Of a stretch of 64,000 nucleotides of DNA, positions 47,691-58,120 are shown in pieces. The translations under genes and the position numbers were made by a program. The notes beneath the pieces were generated by a model, which saw nothing but the letters and a program-made list of their open reading frames with translations, made no database searches and was not told where the DNA came from. How positions within the stretch are numbered: the first letter of the stretch is position 1; every line of letters begins with the position of its first letter. This DNA comes from Adiantum capillus-veneris (Eukaryota > Streptophyta > Polypodiopsida > Polypodiales > Pteridaceae): the NCBI GenBank assembly GCA_014529385.2, contig CM043946.1, positions 39,563,558-39,627,557 on the forward strand, given 5' to 3'.

Positions 47691-48404
47691 TTTAATGATT
47701 TTGAGTTCTGTGAACATTGTCTGTATGGTAAGCAAACACAGCAGCCACATACGCATAGAAGCAGTAGAAGAGATACACAGTTGGCACTTGTTGGTAGTGA
47801 TTTGTGTGGACCTATGCCTAACCTATCTCTAGGGGGAGCTTCTTACTTCATGACATTTATAGATGATTACTCGAGGAAAGTATGGGTTTACTTTCTCAAG
47901 CACAAGGATGAAGCGTTTACTGTTTTCAAAACGTTTGTGACACTTGTGGAGAATCAGAGTGGCAAGAAGCTTAAATGCTTACGCACTGACAATGGTGGAG
48001 AGTATGTTTCAAAGGCCTTTCAAGACTTTTTTGAGTCAAAAGGTATAAAACGTGAACTTACTGCTCCTTACAATCCTCTTCAAAATGGTGTTGCTGAGAG
48101 GATGAATAGGACCATACAAGAGAAGGTCAGAAGTATGTTGTCTAATGCACAACTACCAAATGGGTTTTGGGCTGAAGCTGTATCAGCTGTTCATCTTATA
48201 AATAGATCTCCTAGCAAGGTTTTGCAGAAGGATTCAGTGGCAGAGATGGTATGGTCAGGCAAAATGCCCTCATACAAGCATCTCATAGTCTTTGGCTGTG
48301 AGGCATATACTCATGTTCCAAAGGAATTTAGGAACAAACTTGAGCCAAAGAGTAGAAAGTGCATCTTTCTAGGCTATGGTAATTCTGGTGAGATGGGGTA
48401 TTGA
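47667..48404 (+). pseudogene. Element G: integrase core
   Basis: FCEHCLYGKQTQQPHTHR (second half of the zinc site), FIDDYSRKVWVYFLKHKDEA, RTDNGGEYVSKAF and QNGVAERMNRTIQEKVRSM give the D, D and E residues. CIFLGYGNSGEMGY ends at TGA (48402-48404), where relatives have Arg before LWD: a likely CGA-to-TGA change. The His part of the zinc site is lost in the upstream deletion. Confidence 0.85.
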
Positions 48405-48581
48405 CTTTGGGATCTCGAATCCAGAAAGGTTATCCGCAGCAATGATGTTAACTTTAATGAAGCTAAATATCATTCTAAACCAGAGAGGGTTGAGGAGATT
48501 AGAAGAGTTGTCTTCCAAGAAGATGGACCTGCACGTGCAAGACAAAATGTCAGGGCTCAAGAGGAGCAAGGACAGGATAGA
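48405..48581 (+). pseudogene. Element G: integrase C-terminal linker
   Basis: Same frame after the stop: LWDLESRKVIRSNDVNFNE and then a Glu/Gln-rich linker leading into the RT ORF. Confidence 0.7.
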
Positions 48582-50255
48582 GTGGAACCACAGGTTGTGG
48601 CTGAGCTTGAGCCACCTATTGTGCGTAGATCTGGACGTATCACGCAACCTCCTGATAGGTTTGTTCCATCTATGAACTATGTCATGTTGACTGGTTGCAA
48701 TGAGCCTTCATGTTACAAGGAAGCAGTGCAAATGAAGGACTCCGGGAATTGGCAATTGGCCATGCAGTCAGAGATGACAGCTCTGCATAAAAACCAGACA
48801 TGGAAGCTAGTTAAATTACCACACGGAAAAAAGGCTCTACCTTGTAAATGGGTTTACAGGTATAAGATCACCGCTCATGATAGTCAGCCAAAGTACAAAG
48901 CAAGGCTTGTTGCCAAGGGCTTTAAGCAAGAACAAGGCATTGACTTTGATGAAGTCTTCTCTCCGGTGGTCAAGATGACTACATTGAGATGCTTTCTTGC
49001 ATTGGTTGCCATATTAGATTTGGTGTTGCACCAAATGGATGTCAAGACAGCGTTCTTGCATGGTGATTTAGATGTGGAAATTTACATGCAGCAGCCAGAA
49101 GGGTTTGTTGAGAAAGGCAAGGAAGATTTGGTATGCCAGTTGTTAAAAAGTATTTATGGCTTAAAACAATCACCGAGGGCATGGTACCATAAGTTCCACA
49201 AGTTTATGCTTTCTCAAGGCTACAAACGTAGTGAGTTCGATCACTGTCTATATACAAAGAAGGCTAAGGATGGCAGTTGGTTGATCCTTATTTTGTATGT
49301 GGATGACATGTTGATTGCTGGCAAGCAATTGGAAGAAATTTCAGCTTTGAAGTCAAAGATGGCAAAATCGTTTGACATGAAAGACATGGGTGAGGCAAGT
49401 CATATACTTGGTATGCGCATTGAGAGAGACAGATCAAAGAAGTTGATTTGGTTATCTCAAACAGAGTATATTGACAAGGTTTTGCAACGTTTCAATATGG
49501 AGAAGGGAAAGGCATTGAGTGTTCCATTGCCACCATATGTGAAACTTAGCAAACAAGATTGTCCTGTGTCTGAGGAAGAACAGGCTGAAATGGATAAGAT
49601 TCCATATGCGTCTGCAGTGGGTAGTTTAATGTATGCAATGATTGCTACTCGCCCAGACATTGCATTTGCAGTGGGAGTAGTAAGTCGATACATGTCAAAC
49701 CCATGCAAGAAACATTGGGAGGCAGTGAAAGGAATATTGAGATACCTGAAAGCTACAAAGAGTATGCGTATATGTTATGGGAGTCAGGAGCTAAGTGTAA
49801 AGGGTTTTACAGACTCAGATTATGCAGGTGACTTAGACAACCGAAGGTCTACGTCAGGGTATGTCTTTACATTGGCTGGTGGAGTAGTATCATGGAGTTC
49901 TAGATTACAAGATTGTGTTACTCAGTCTACTACAGAGGCTGAATATGTTGCAACATCAGAGGCATGCAAAGAATCAATTTGGCTTAATAGACTAGTAACA
50001 GATTTGGGAATCAAAGAAGAGATGCCTGTGCTATATTGTGATAGTCAAAACGCTATACAATTGGCTCGCAATCCAGTTTATCACTCAAAGACAAAGCATG
50101 TGGATGTGAAGTATCATTTCATCAGGGAAATGCTCGAGGATAAGCAACTTCAGCTTGTCAAAGTTCACACCACAGAAAATCCTGCTGATCTACTTACAAA
50201 AGGACTCCCCTCAGAGAGCTTTGCGCATTTTTGCAAGCAGTTAGGTGTAGGGTAG
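48582..50255 (+). CDS. Element G: reverse transcriptase and RNase H
   Basis: 557 codons, intact. RT: WQLAMQSEMTALHKNQTWKL, KYKARLVAKGFKQEQGIDFD, MDVKTAFLHGDLDVEIYMQQ (first catalytic Asp), SIYGLKQSPRAWYHKFHK, LILYVDDMLIAGKQ (YVDD). Connection: SYVFTL-type segment RRSTSGYVFTLAGGVVSW. RNase [44 protein letters not shown] and TKHVDVKYHFIREML, with the normal end TKGLPSESFAHFCKQLGVG. It is the most complete pol domain in the window, but lacks gag-pol linkage and a protease. The ORF is in frame with the preceding linker; translation would need the upstream start. Confidence 0.9.
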   Translation: MEPQVVAELEPPIVRRSGRITQPPDRFVPSMNYVMLTGCNEPSCYKEAVQMKDSGNWQLAMQSEMTALHKNQTWKLVKLPHGKKALPCKWVYRYKITAHDSQPKYKARLVAKGFKQEQGIDFDEVFSPVVKMTTLRCFLALVAILDLVLHQMDVKTAFLHGDLDVEIYMQQPEGFVEKGKEDLVCQLLKSIYGLKQSPRAWYHKFHKFMLSQGYKRSEFDHCLYTKKAKDGSWLILILYVDDMLIAGKQLEEISALKSKMAKSFDMKDMGEASHILGMRIERDRSKKLIWLSQTEYIDKVLQRFNMEKGKALSVPLPPYVKLSKQDCPVSEEEQAEMDKIPYASAVGSLMYAMIATRPDIAFAVGVVSRYMSNPCKKHWEAVKGILRYLKATKSMRICYGSQELSVKGFTDSDYAGDLDNRRSTSGYVFTLAGGVVSWSSRLQDCVTQSTTEAEYVATSEACKESIWLNRLVTDLGIKEEMPVLYCDSQNAIQLARNPVYHSKTKHVDVKYHFIREMLEDKQLQLVKVHTTENPADLLTKGLPSESFAHFCKQLGVG

Positions 50256-50333
50256 TACATCACTTCTCTACATCTCTCGTATATTAGCTTGTATAGTAGC
50301 TTCTCTCACACTTAAAGTACAACATTGGACTTT

Positions 50334-50344
50334 AAGTGGGAGGT
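50334..50344 (+). other. Element G: polypurine tract
   Basis: AAGTGGGAGGT directly before the 3' LTR. Confidence 0.85.
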
Positions 50345-50536
50345 TGTTGGGGTATAAAGCCCAATGTGGTCGCCCAGGTAAGTGGGCGGGCCGCCAGGTA
50401 TGTACACATATTCTTTTGTAAAAACCTAATAAGAACTCACTATGCTCTACACATTACAGTAGAGCGAGTTCACCATATCGTCGTGCTCTTCTTCTCGCAC
50501 TCTCTCTTGCGTCGCACTTCCGCTCGTACTCCTTCA
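50345..50536 (+). repeat. Element G: 3' LTR
   Basis: 192 bp. Three differences from 46277-46468: C for T in GGGCCGCYAGG, and T for C and G for A near the 3' end. Confidence 0.95.
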
Positions 50537-51461
50537 CTTTCTTCTTAGCCTCTTTGGCCTTCAACTTAGGACACGACTTGATCAAGTGATCATTAGCTTT
50601 ACAATAATGGCAACACATCTTCTTTTTGCCCTTATCACCATGATTGCCCGGCGAATTGCTGCCAGCAGAATCATTAGGAACATAAGTTTTGCCACTCGCA
50701 GCAGAACCATAAGAAGTGGCTGCATTGCTGTTACCACCCTTTCTTTGAGAAGCAATAAAAGCCTGTTCAACTGCACGTTGTCTAGTCCTGTTTTTTCTAG
50801 AAAGTGACTCTTGCAACAACAATGTGCATAATGCATCAAACTCGACAACTTCTGGATTTCCTTGGGTCATCGGTCTCCAAGTACTAGCAAAAGTATGATA
50901 GGAATCTGGTAAGGCATCAAGAACAGTCTGCACAAGGGAACTGTCTAAAATGACTTCTCCTGCAGAAATAAGTTGCTCATTGATATCCTTGACACTAGCA
51001 AGGAAAGTGTCCCTATCATCTTCCTCATGCGTAATCTTCGACTGCAGCTCTTTACGTAGCAAAGCAATTTTAGCCTCATTGCGACTTGCATAAAGACCTG
51101 CTAGAATATCCCAAGCCTTTTTTGCAGATTTTGCTGAACGGATGTGAGGAACAATGGTGCGCTTCACATACAACGCAATCAATGCATGAGCCTTCGCATC
51201 CTTAACATCCCAAAGAGCTTGTTCTGCCATAGGCAAAACAATTCTAACAGCTGCAATCCTTGCAGAAAGACCTGCAACATCCTCAACATCGCCTACATCC
51301 TCAGAACCAAGACGTACATCAATGCCTAGCACAATGTTCCAGACGCCCTTCGACACATGAACATGTTGCATCATATAAGCCCACATAGGGTAGTTGTCCC
51401 CATCCAACCTGTCCTCAGCAACAAACATCTTGAATACATCTGTGTTGTTGTTGTCAGCCAT
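50537..51461 (-). pseudogene. Element F: gag, interrupted by G
   Basis: I choose the ATG at 51461 (MADNNNTDVFKMFVAEDRLD), not the upstream in-frame start at 51521, because MAD- before a DG-NYPMW motif is the usual Copia gag start. Core: IALLRKELQSKITHEEDDRD; nucleocapsid knuckle CCHYCKANDHLIKSC, of CX2CX4HX4C type. The reading frame is cut at 50537 by element G and resumes at 46276. Confidence 0.85.
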
Positions 51462-51804
51462 GCTAAATGCTGCACTTGACGTGAAAACTGCCCGAAAATA
51501 GGAGAAACAGAGCGGGAACAACCTGTGCTATATAGCACAAACCGTAGAAGACTATAAGGCATCTGTTATGCAAAAAACGGCACTGACAGAAATTCTGCAC
51601 AAAATGACGAAATAACATGTGCAGTACTGCCTGTAGTGGAAACGGAGGCCGAAATGAGCCCGAATTGAAAATCTGAGCGGACCAAGCTCTACGAGCTTAC
51701 CTGAAGTATTTGTCGACCTGCGAATGCTCGCCAAAGCTCACTAAAATTGGAGAAAGTGAGCAGGCGTGTGCTGGACCAGCTGTGACTAAGCTGAGAGGAC
51801 GCGA

Positions 51805-51820
51805 CCTGCTTTGATACCAA
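51805..51820 (-). other. Element F: primer binding site
   Basis: The minus strand reads TTGGTATCAAAGCAGG beside the LTR; initiator-Met type with G-to-A change. Confidence 0.85.
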
Positions 51821-51821
51821 T

Positions 51822-52048
51822 TGTTGGAATTAGGGTTACAGAGAGACACACACAGCTTGGAGAAGACAAAGGAAGCTCAAGGCACACAATTGAGAGTGTG
51901 TTTCTTAGTATGCAATGGAAAGATAGATAGCCCTAGAGTGATGGGTGTATATACAATGCTCGGGGGAAAAAACCTCCTAAAGAGGTAAAAAATGCCCTGG
52001 CGGTCCTAGTGTGTTCACACACATCACTACCACATGTATATGGTAACA
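51822..52048 (-). repeat. Element F: 5' LTR
   Basis: 227 bp, direct repeat of 42778-42999. Confidence 0.9.
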
Positions 52049-52247
52049 TGAGTGTGTGTTGTGTGGTGGATTTGTGGAGCGTGTGAGCAATGGAAATTGG
52101 GCAGGCGGTGGTCTGCTAGTGTGAAGTGTGTTTTGAAGGTGTTTTTAAAGAGGACAGGGGTGCTGTGGATACCCTGAGCTATAGAGAGGCCTTTGTTGTT
52201 GGGCCGGGCGTGTTCCCCCATTCCCCCTCTCCAACGTGCCCACCAGT

Positions 52248-52251
<4 letters not shown>

Positions 52252-52332
<81 letters not shown>
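52252..52332. repeat. (CT)n microsatellite
   Basis: About 40 units. Confidence 0.95.
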
Positions 52333-52338
<6 letters not shown>

Positions 52339-52655
52339 GCATGCATTTGCTGCCTACCACCTGCTCAACCACCTTGACTGGCAGTTGGCGCTCCAATTCA
52401 ACTTGCACTTTGCAATAGATTCAACGTAGCCCTCCTGCATCCTCATCTCGGCAAGTCTACCAAATTCTTTCTCTCTCACTGCGCCGCCACATGCGGTCCC
52501 TAATAACCACACTCACGTCAGATTCCAGCCATGTTAATTCTCTCTCTGCAGTTGTCCTCCCTCTATCTCGTGCTGTGATCAACCCCTCATCGCTTCTCTC
52601 TTTCTCTCTCTCCCTGATTGTCTGCACCAACCGAACGACCTCAACCCGAGTTGAA

Positions 52656-52658
<3 letters not shown>

Positions 52659-52752
<94 letters not shown>
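52659..52752. repeat. (CT)n microsatellite
   Basis: About 47 units, 19 bp before an ATG (52771) that begins MAVLTSS and then a possible splice donor GTGAGA. Confidence 0.95.
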
Positions 52753-52754
<2 letters not shown>

Positions 52755-52904
52755 CGCAGAAATCTCTCACATGGCCGTTCTCACCTCTTCCGTGAGATTC
52801 AATTAATGCATGCAAGTTGCAACACCATGTGAAAACATGAAGGCTAGGTGAGCTTGGTGGGTTGCTTTTATCAACTTTTGATGCGTAAGAGGGAAGCTAA
52901 TCAG

Positions 52905-53236
52905 AAGGTCTTCCACTGCCAGTGTGCCCAAACGTGAGAAAGATCCCAAGAGAAGAGTGGTGATCACCAAAATGGGCTTAGTGTCTGTGTTTGGAAATGA
53001 ACTGGATGCATACTACGAGAAGCTGCTAGAAGGTCAGAGTGGCATTGGCCCCCTTGATTGGTTTTGATGCATCCAAAATTCTAACAAAGTTTGAAGGAAA
53101 AATTATAAACTTTTCATTGGAGGGCTACATCGATGGAAAAAATGATCGTAGACTTTATGATTGTCTCCGTTATTGCATAATCAGTGGGAAGAAAGCTTTG
53201 GAGAATGCTGGTCTTGCACCTGATAATTTAGACAAG
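52905..53236 (+). pseudogene. Fragment of 3-oxoacyl-ACP synthase I (KAS I)
   Basis: KAS I extends acyl-ACP chains from C4 to C16 in plastid fatty acid synthesis. The sequence reads KREKDPKRRVVIT, MGLVSVFGNELDAYYEKLLE and SGIGPLDWF, then, after one extra T in the TTTT run at 53062-53065, FDASK, LEGYIDGKNDRRLYDCLRYC and GKKALENAGLAPDNLDK. This is the N-terminal part of the mature enzyme; the catalytic Cys and His residues lie further on and are absent. It ends at GACAAG|GTGGGT, which fits an exon end with splice donor, so it is a genomic rather than a processed copy. Lesions: the frameshift, and Lys where VITGMG has Gly. It sits inside element E. Confidence 0.85.
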
Positions 53237-53254
53237 GTGGGTCCCGGTTCTCAT

Positions 53255-53540
53255 TAGCTGCAGCCTCCTGGGTTCTAATTCCGTGTAGCTTCTGCATGAT
53301 ATTCATGTTCAAGTACACCATCAACAGAATCCCATATTGTTTGGCATCGAAACAAGTGAGTGGGGAACCAAGGATCTCCAAGTAAAAGCCAACGTCTCCT
53401 CTAAGCATATGAAACATTCCATGAAAGTTTGTGTGGGGATAATCTCCATGCCAATCAAGTATATCCTTCCAAACATCCAAAGACATCACACACTTGCACA
53501 CATACACCTCCTTTGAAAGCCGATGGAAACAAAGTCGAAG
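53255..53540 (-). other. Unassigned coding-like segment
   Basis: An open minus-strand frame of about 95 codons with balanced composition: LRLCFHRLSKEVYVCKCVMS, DILDWHGDYPHTNFHGMFHM, GFYLEILGSPLTCFDAKQYG. It could be an exon of a second captured gene, or chance. I do not recognise a family. The frame has a stop just upstream (TAG near 53554). Confidence 0.35.
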
Positions 53541-54273
53541 GATATCAAAAAACTGAAGCTACAGAGCGACAAAGGAAGAGTGTTGATGAATGATGTAGGG
53601 ATTCTTTCTTTTAAAGCCAAGCTCATTTGTTATCCAACCAAACTAAAGGCTTATCTTTAGTCATGTATATGGATGAGGCTCAAAATCCATCCAGGTATGC
53701 AGATATACATGGGTACTGTTGTCGACACACTCACAGCTCGAGTTCAATCTCATGCGGGCATGAGGATCTTCAGTCTTGAAAGAAAGACAATCCATCCAAT
53801 GGTGCTGTAGGCTACTATATTTCCTTTTAGTCACCATGCAGTAGTGCTTGCAGTAGCTACAATAATAGCCGTAGAGTCACGGTGCTCGTGAGATCAAGTG
53901 GACGCCTCTTGTTCATCTGCACCTCCCTTTTTACCAAGGGTGCAGGCTCTGTCTGTAGTAGTAGCTTGACAAAGGATCCTTCACCTTTGGTATAAAACAG
54001 TCTCAATAGTTCTTTCGTGGACTCTCAATCGTGTGTGCCATTATCTTTGCGGCTTTTTTGGCAAACATTTATTGCTTTTGACTCTTCTAGGCATGGTCAA
54101 TAAGGGAATTTGCTAACATTTTGTCAAAAAAAAAACCCAATGTTGGCTTTGAGCCATGTGCCTTCAATGTGAGAAGTGTGACCCTAATTCAACAAATGTG
54201 ATCTAAAAAATCATTGAGCGCTATTGTTATACATTTTATAAATGAATGTCAATAGGGGAAGCTTGCATCAATT
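53541..54273 (+). other. Element E interior: no recognised gene
   Basis: Nothing recognised up to the CAATT duplication of the solo LTR. Confidence 0.45.
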
Positions 54274-54978
54274 TGTGAGAAAATAAGATGTAGCTAAATA
54301 GATTTTTGAGTAGATTACTTAATGGAGAGAGATAGATTTCACACACAAGAGATTATAGAGTAGAGAGAGAGAGAGAGAGTACACACGATATACGTGGTTC
54401 ACCCAATGTGGGCTACGTCCACGGGAAAGCAGCCACTCAATGGCTTTAGCACTTCAAAAGAAGAAGTAGTTTACAAAGGGATTAAACCCTTGATAGAGCT
54501 CCCGCCTTGCTTCACTCTCACCACCTCACACTCACCTTGTTGCATCAACTTCACACTATATGAAATGTGTGTAGAAATGGCTTTTATAGGCCAAAAGGGC
54601 TGCCCTCTCTCATGAGAGGCAGCCATGTGTAGCCGCCCTTGTGTAGATAAGTCCAAATCGGACCCTCCAATCCGCCCATGTGTGGCCGCCCTTGAGAAGA
54701 CAAGTCCGCTTTTGAATTCGGCCACCGGCCAACCGACCGGTTGTTTTCTGACCACTTTTCGGCCGCCGTCCGGCCATAATATTCCGGCGAAAAAAAGTCT
54801 CAGGGGCCTCCTTCCCCGAGGCCTCTAAAGTTGCCCCTGATTCTTGTCCGTGAAAATTTTGGTTTCCGGTGAGTGATTTTCCTTCACGCACGATGGCTTC
54901 TCCTCATAATGGGGGCCTTACAAATGTGCGCTTTTACCACAGAAAATTACAAGGGTAAATCAGGCTCCATACTTAACA
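54274..54978 (-). mobile_element. Solo LTR of the D family
   Basis: 705 bp, reverse orientation, matching the whole of 35592-36353: TATA region, GGCCGG-rich part, CT/GA run and the TGTTAAGTATGGAGCC end. Flanked by perfect CAATT duplications at 54269-54273 and 54979-54983. It results from recombination between the two LTRs of a full element inserted into E. Confidence 0.95.
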
Positions 54979-54983
54979 CAATT

Positions 54984-56852
54984 GACACAAGCATCTTATT
55001 TTATTTTTCTTTTAATCTTTCTCTACCGACATCCATATGCACTTAATGTCGCAATCATCTATAGCTTTAAATATAGATTAAGTTGAACCGCTTGGAGGCA
55101 CCTACCTTTGAAAGTTTGAAATAATTTTTACCTTCAAACATTAAGCATGATCTTTTAGACCTTTGGATACATCACATGTTAACAATAGAACTTGGTTCAT
55201 CAACCATCACCATTACCTTTATTAGTTTTAGCACTTTTTTTTTGGGTTTTTTGGCAATATAAGTCTCTGTCTTGATTGACCTTAATGAAATGATTTTTAT
55301 CATGGTCCTCATTTGTTTTTGTTACATTTCTCTATCTCATTTAAGGATTCACAAAAACCTATGTAGAACAAATGTGAGGCAGTCAGATAAGTCATCTCCT
55401 TACTTTATTTTGCAAACTCATTTTAAAAGCTTCAGTGATAATATGCTAACCATGTTCTCTCAGATTTTCCAATACCTACCTTCTTGGCTAATCAATCAAA
55501 TATCTTCATTAATCCATATCTTACTACTTACTAGTTGACTATACTAACATTGTCATACAAGCCTGTGCCAAACCCCTAGATGTGATTGCTTATACCATTC
55601 CAAGAGACAACATAGCTCTCTCGACACGCATATATAGATACCCATTCATATCCTGCTGGTATGTACAACAAATACATTAGTGTCTTCTCATATTTCATTT
55701 GTCTACATTGTCTTCTAAGCTGAATACTCACACACTGCTATGACCATGGTTTCTCATTGATTAAAAGCCTTTTTTTTCATTAAGATCATTGTCATTAAGC
55801 TATACAGCTACTCATGTGAGCTAAGGTGCTATGGGATAGTGAACAACAGTTTGTAAGTACCCTCCTGCTCAAACATGCTCCAAATTGGTCTCACACATGT
55901 GATAAATGTTATCTTTTTATGCCTAGCCTATAGGGTCCATTCGTCACGAACACACAAATTTGCTGATTTAGGCAGTGTGTAGATACTCATCCTGGTGTCG
56001 ATCCACCACTTTAGGCAGCACATTGATAAATTGCAGATTGATGATTTTTAAACTTATACCAAATGTAGATTCACTGGTTTAGGCAGCATTAGTGCATATT
56101 TGCCGATTTAGGTAGCATGTCTTATTGGTGTGGATTCGTCGGTTGAGGCAACACCGATCACAAAATCATGTTGCAGTTGGTTGGCCACCACTATAACTGG
56201 TGTAATTTTGTTACCCGGGTACAGAAATTGAAGGATGTTTGGATTTGGATTTGAAATGGGTATATGTTGCCGGATATTTGGACTTATGTGGGATTTGGAC
56301 TTGGTATATGACATTTTTTTGTCGCGACAGTATTTATGGAATTGAACTTGAGATTGATGAGAATAGATTGTTGAATGATGAGTGTGACCAATGATATCCT
56401 GATTCCTCAGGGTATGACATATATTGCTTATTCTAGTGGTATGGGACACTAGAATAGGTAGTATGTGGATGGCGACAGGCATAAACAATGTTGTTTAGTT
56501 TAGTAAGTTCTTCTTTTTATTATGACATGTTCCTAAAACAAAATACCAATCACTATTTTTTACAAGTATCGTTTGCACATTTCTTATCTTTGCAAATGAG
56601 GACAGCTACTCTCCAACGGAGAGGTATGTAATGGAATTGATATTTTATTGTTTAGTACAGCTGACAGGTGGAAAAGGCTAAAGGTTATGCGAAAGGATAT
56701 TATATATAATGTATATTTGATTATTCAAGTGCTCTTTATAGCTTTGTCCATTTATGTATGGCCGGCCAATTTGTACTCAATTTGACCATTCAAGAAATCT
56801 ATAAATCAAATACAAGCAAGAGGGAAATGGTCACTCTTGCACGGGGGAAGAT
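54984..56852 (+). other. Element E interior: AT-rich, no recognised gene
   Basis: No gene recognised. It contains degenerate repeats at 55960-56155, listed separately, and PPT-like ACGGGGGAAGAT at 56841-56852 directly before the E 3' LTR. Confidence 0.5.
55960..56155 (+). repeat. Degenerate tandem repeat, about 45-60 bp units
   Basis: Four partial copies around the core GATTTAGGCAGCAT (near 55966, 56010, 56078 and 56107) and a related GGTTGAGGCAACAC near 56140, joined by variable GATTCRYCG/GATCCACC sequences. Confidence 0.6.
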
Positions 56853-57103
56853 TGCACCCACTGCTCGTGTCTATTCTTCTCTCCTCTCCTCTCTTCTCTC
56901 TTGTCATGCCGGTGTACCACTCCACTCTAGGAGGTGTACCTGCACACGTTCTCTTGCCCTATCTCGCTCTCTGTCTCTCTTTGTTCATGTATCACACGAT
57001 TATGCGCTTATGGTATTTCCAGGTATGTTGATTAGTCTGCTTTATGGCTTGCAATACGTTAGTGTTGTTATTTGCAAGGCTTTCCATGCTCCCGTTTGTA
57101 GCA
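56853..57103 (+). repeat. Element E: 3' LTR
   Basis: 251 bp, TGCACCCACTG to TTTGTAGCA; direct repeat of 39056-39292. Confidence 0.75.
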
Positions 57104-57159
57104 GTAAGCTCTCTGTAGGTCTACTCTATAGGGCTCCATTAGTAGAAAGGTAAGAGCCT

Positions 57160-57430
57160 GAGCTGGTGGTGGGATCCTCTGACTTCCAGAGTCTCGGCCA
57201 CATCATAGATCTCCTTGGGAAGCATTTGTAGCTCCACGACCTGGCTATCTACACTTCAAAATTTGCCATGAAATGTGGCCACATTGTGCTTTTCTAATTG
57301 TGCCTTGCTAGCATAAGCCTTCTTAACCACTCTAATGGACTCTTCTTCTAGCTAGTACGATGGTACTTCCTACAACTTTTGCTTCATGGTATTTTTCTTG
57401 GCCATGGCTAGCAAAATTTGCATTGATCCT
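57160..57430 (-). pseudogene. Element B2: N-terminal part of the extra ORF
   Basis: From 57424: MQILLAMAKKNTMKQKL, then AQLEKHNVATFHGKF and VELQMLPKEIYDVAETL, against B MQAAEKPKK, QLEEHNTTVFTGKF and VELQMLSKEVYDVAAKL. Several stops. It shows that the start chosen in B is right. Confidence 0.7.
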
Positions 57431-57812
57431 TTAGGCAATAATTAGGATTTTGGCATTAGGTACATTTCACAGTTGAAAATCCTTGTGGTGCCCCTCTTCT
57501 AAGCTTAGATGAGTCAAATACAAGTTTGAAGCCAAAAAATTACCACTAAAAGCCATAAAAATGAAATGCAATAACTAAAAATTAATTTGCCATCAAAAAT
57601 GACTTTGGTTGTGCAGATCGATTGTAGACATTGATAATAAGTAGGATTTGGCTTTTGGGGAAATTTGGATGCATACATGCCAGGTTAGGGTATGTTGGTG
57701 CAAATTCATGGGATGTTCAATTTCTTCCAAAATTGATGTACATGCTTGTGATAACATGCTGAAGCTGTTGGTGACAAGATTTTGGCAAAATGGGATCAAT
57801 ATGACATCAGAG

Positions 57813-57832
57813 ATAATAAGCGCGCTTATTAT
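57813..57832. promoter_or_regulatory. Palindrome Q1 in B2 spacer
   Basis: ATAATAAGCGCGCTTATTAT, a perfect 20-bp palindrome. Confidence 0.6.
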
Positions 57833-58120
57833 ATATGATGGTTTTTTCACAATTTTTTTGCGCTTTCATTTCATGGGGTGATTGACCATACATGATCGAC
57901 CATCATGTAATAGTGCTCTGAATGTGTTTTTGCATATATTTGCCTTTGGAAGTGTCCCCTTAGGCTAAAGTTCGGGATCTTTTAGCACAAGTGCAGTTTT
58001 TGGAGTTGGGAAGAAAGTGAAAGTGACTTTTGTGCTTTTTGTGGGTTTAGGGGTGTGATGCAACATGTGTAAGATGTCTTTGATGAGAAAATGCATGTTT
58101 GGGTCATTTTTGGGCGTGGA

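Larger units (their letters stand above)
46277..50536 (+). mobile_element. Element G: young Copia element nested in F
   Basis: 4,260 bp with 192-bp LTRs differing at three positions, a perfect 5-bp duplication CTTTC, a primer site and a polypurine tract. Coding order is Copia, but the protease and the start of integrase carry deletions, and one stop lies in integrase. Confidence 0.95.
42778..52048 (-). mobile_element. Element F: Copia element, split by G
   Basis: LTRs 42778-42999 (3') and 51822-52048 (5'), primer site, gag, protease, integrase, RT and RNase H in Copia order on the minus strand. Element G interrupts it between gag and protease with a clean CTTTC duplication. The LTRs are about 94-95 % alike by eye. 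Outer flanks TAGGT and TGAGT match at only three of five bases. Confidence 0.9.
52049..52770 (+). other. Element E interior right of F: CT-rich, possible KAS I 5' region
   Basis: Two long (CT)n tracts (52252-52332 and 52659-52752) in a CT-rich region ending at ATG 52771. Such tracts are common in plant 5' untranslated regions, so this may be the captured 5' end of the KAS I gene. No other feature. Confidence 0.4.

Noticed and set aside
55960-56155. TTTAGG motifs as interstitial telomere repeat
   Set aside because: The motif is TTTAGGCAG in spaced copies, not tandem TTTAGGG.
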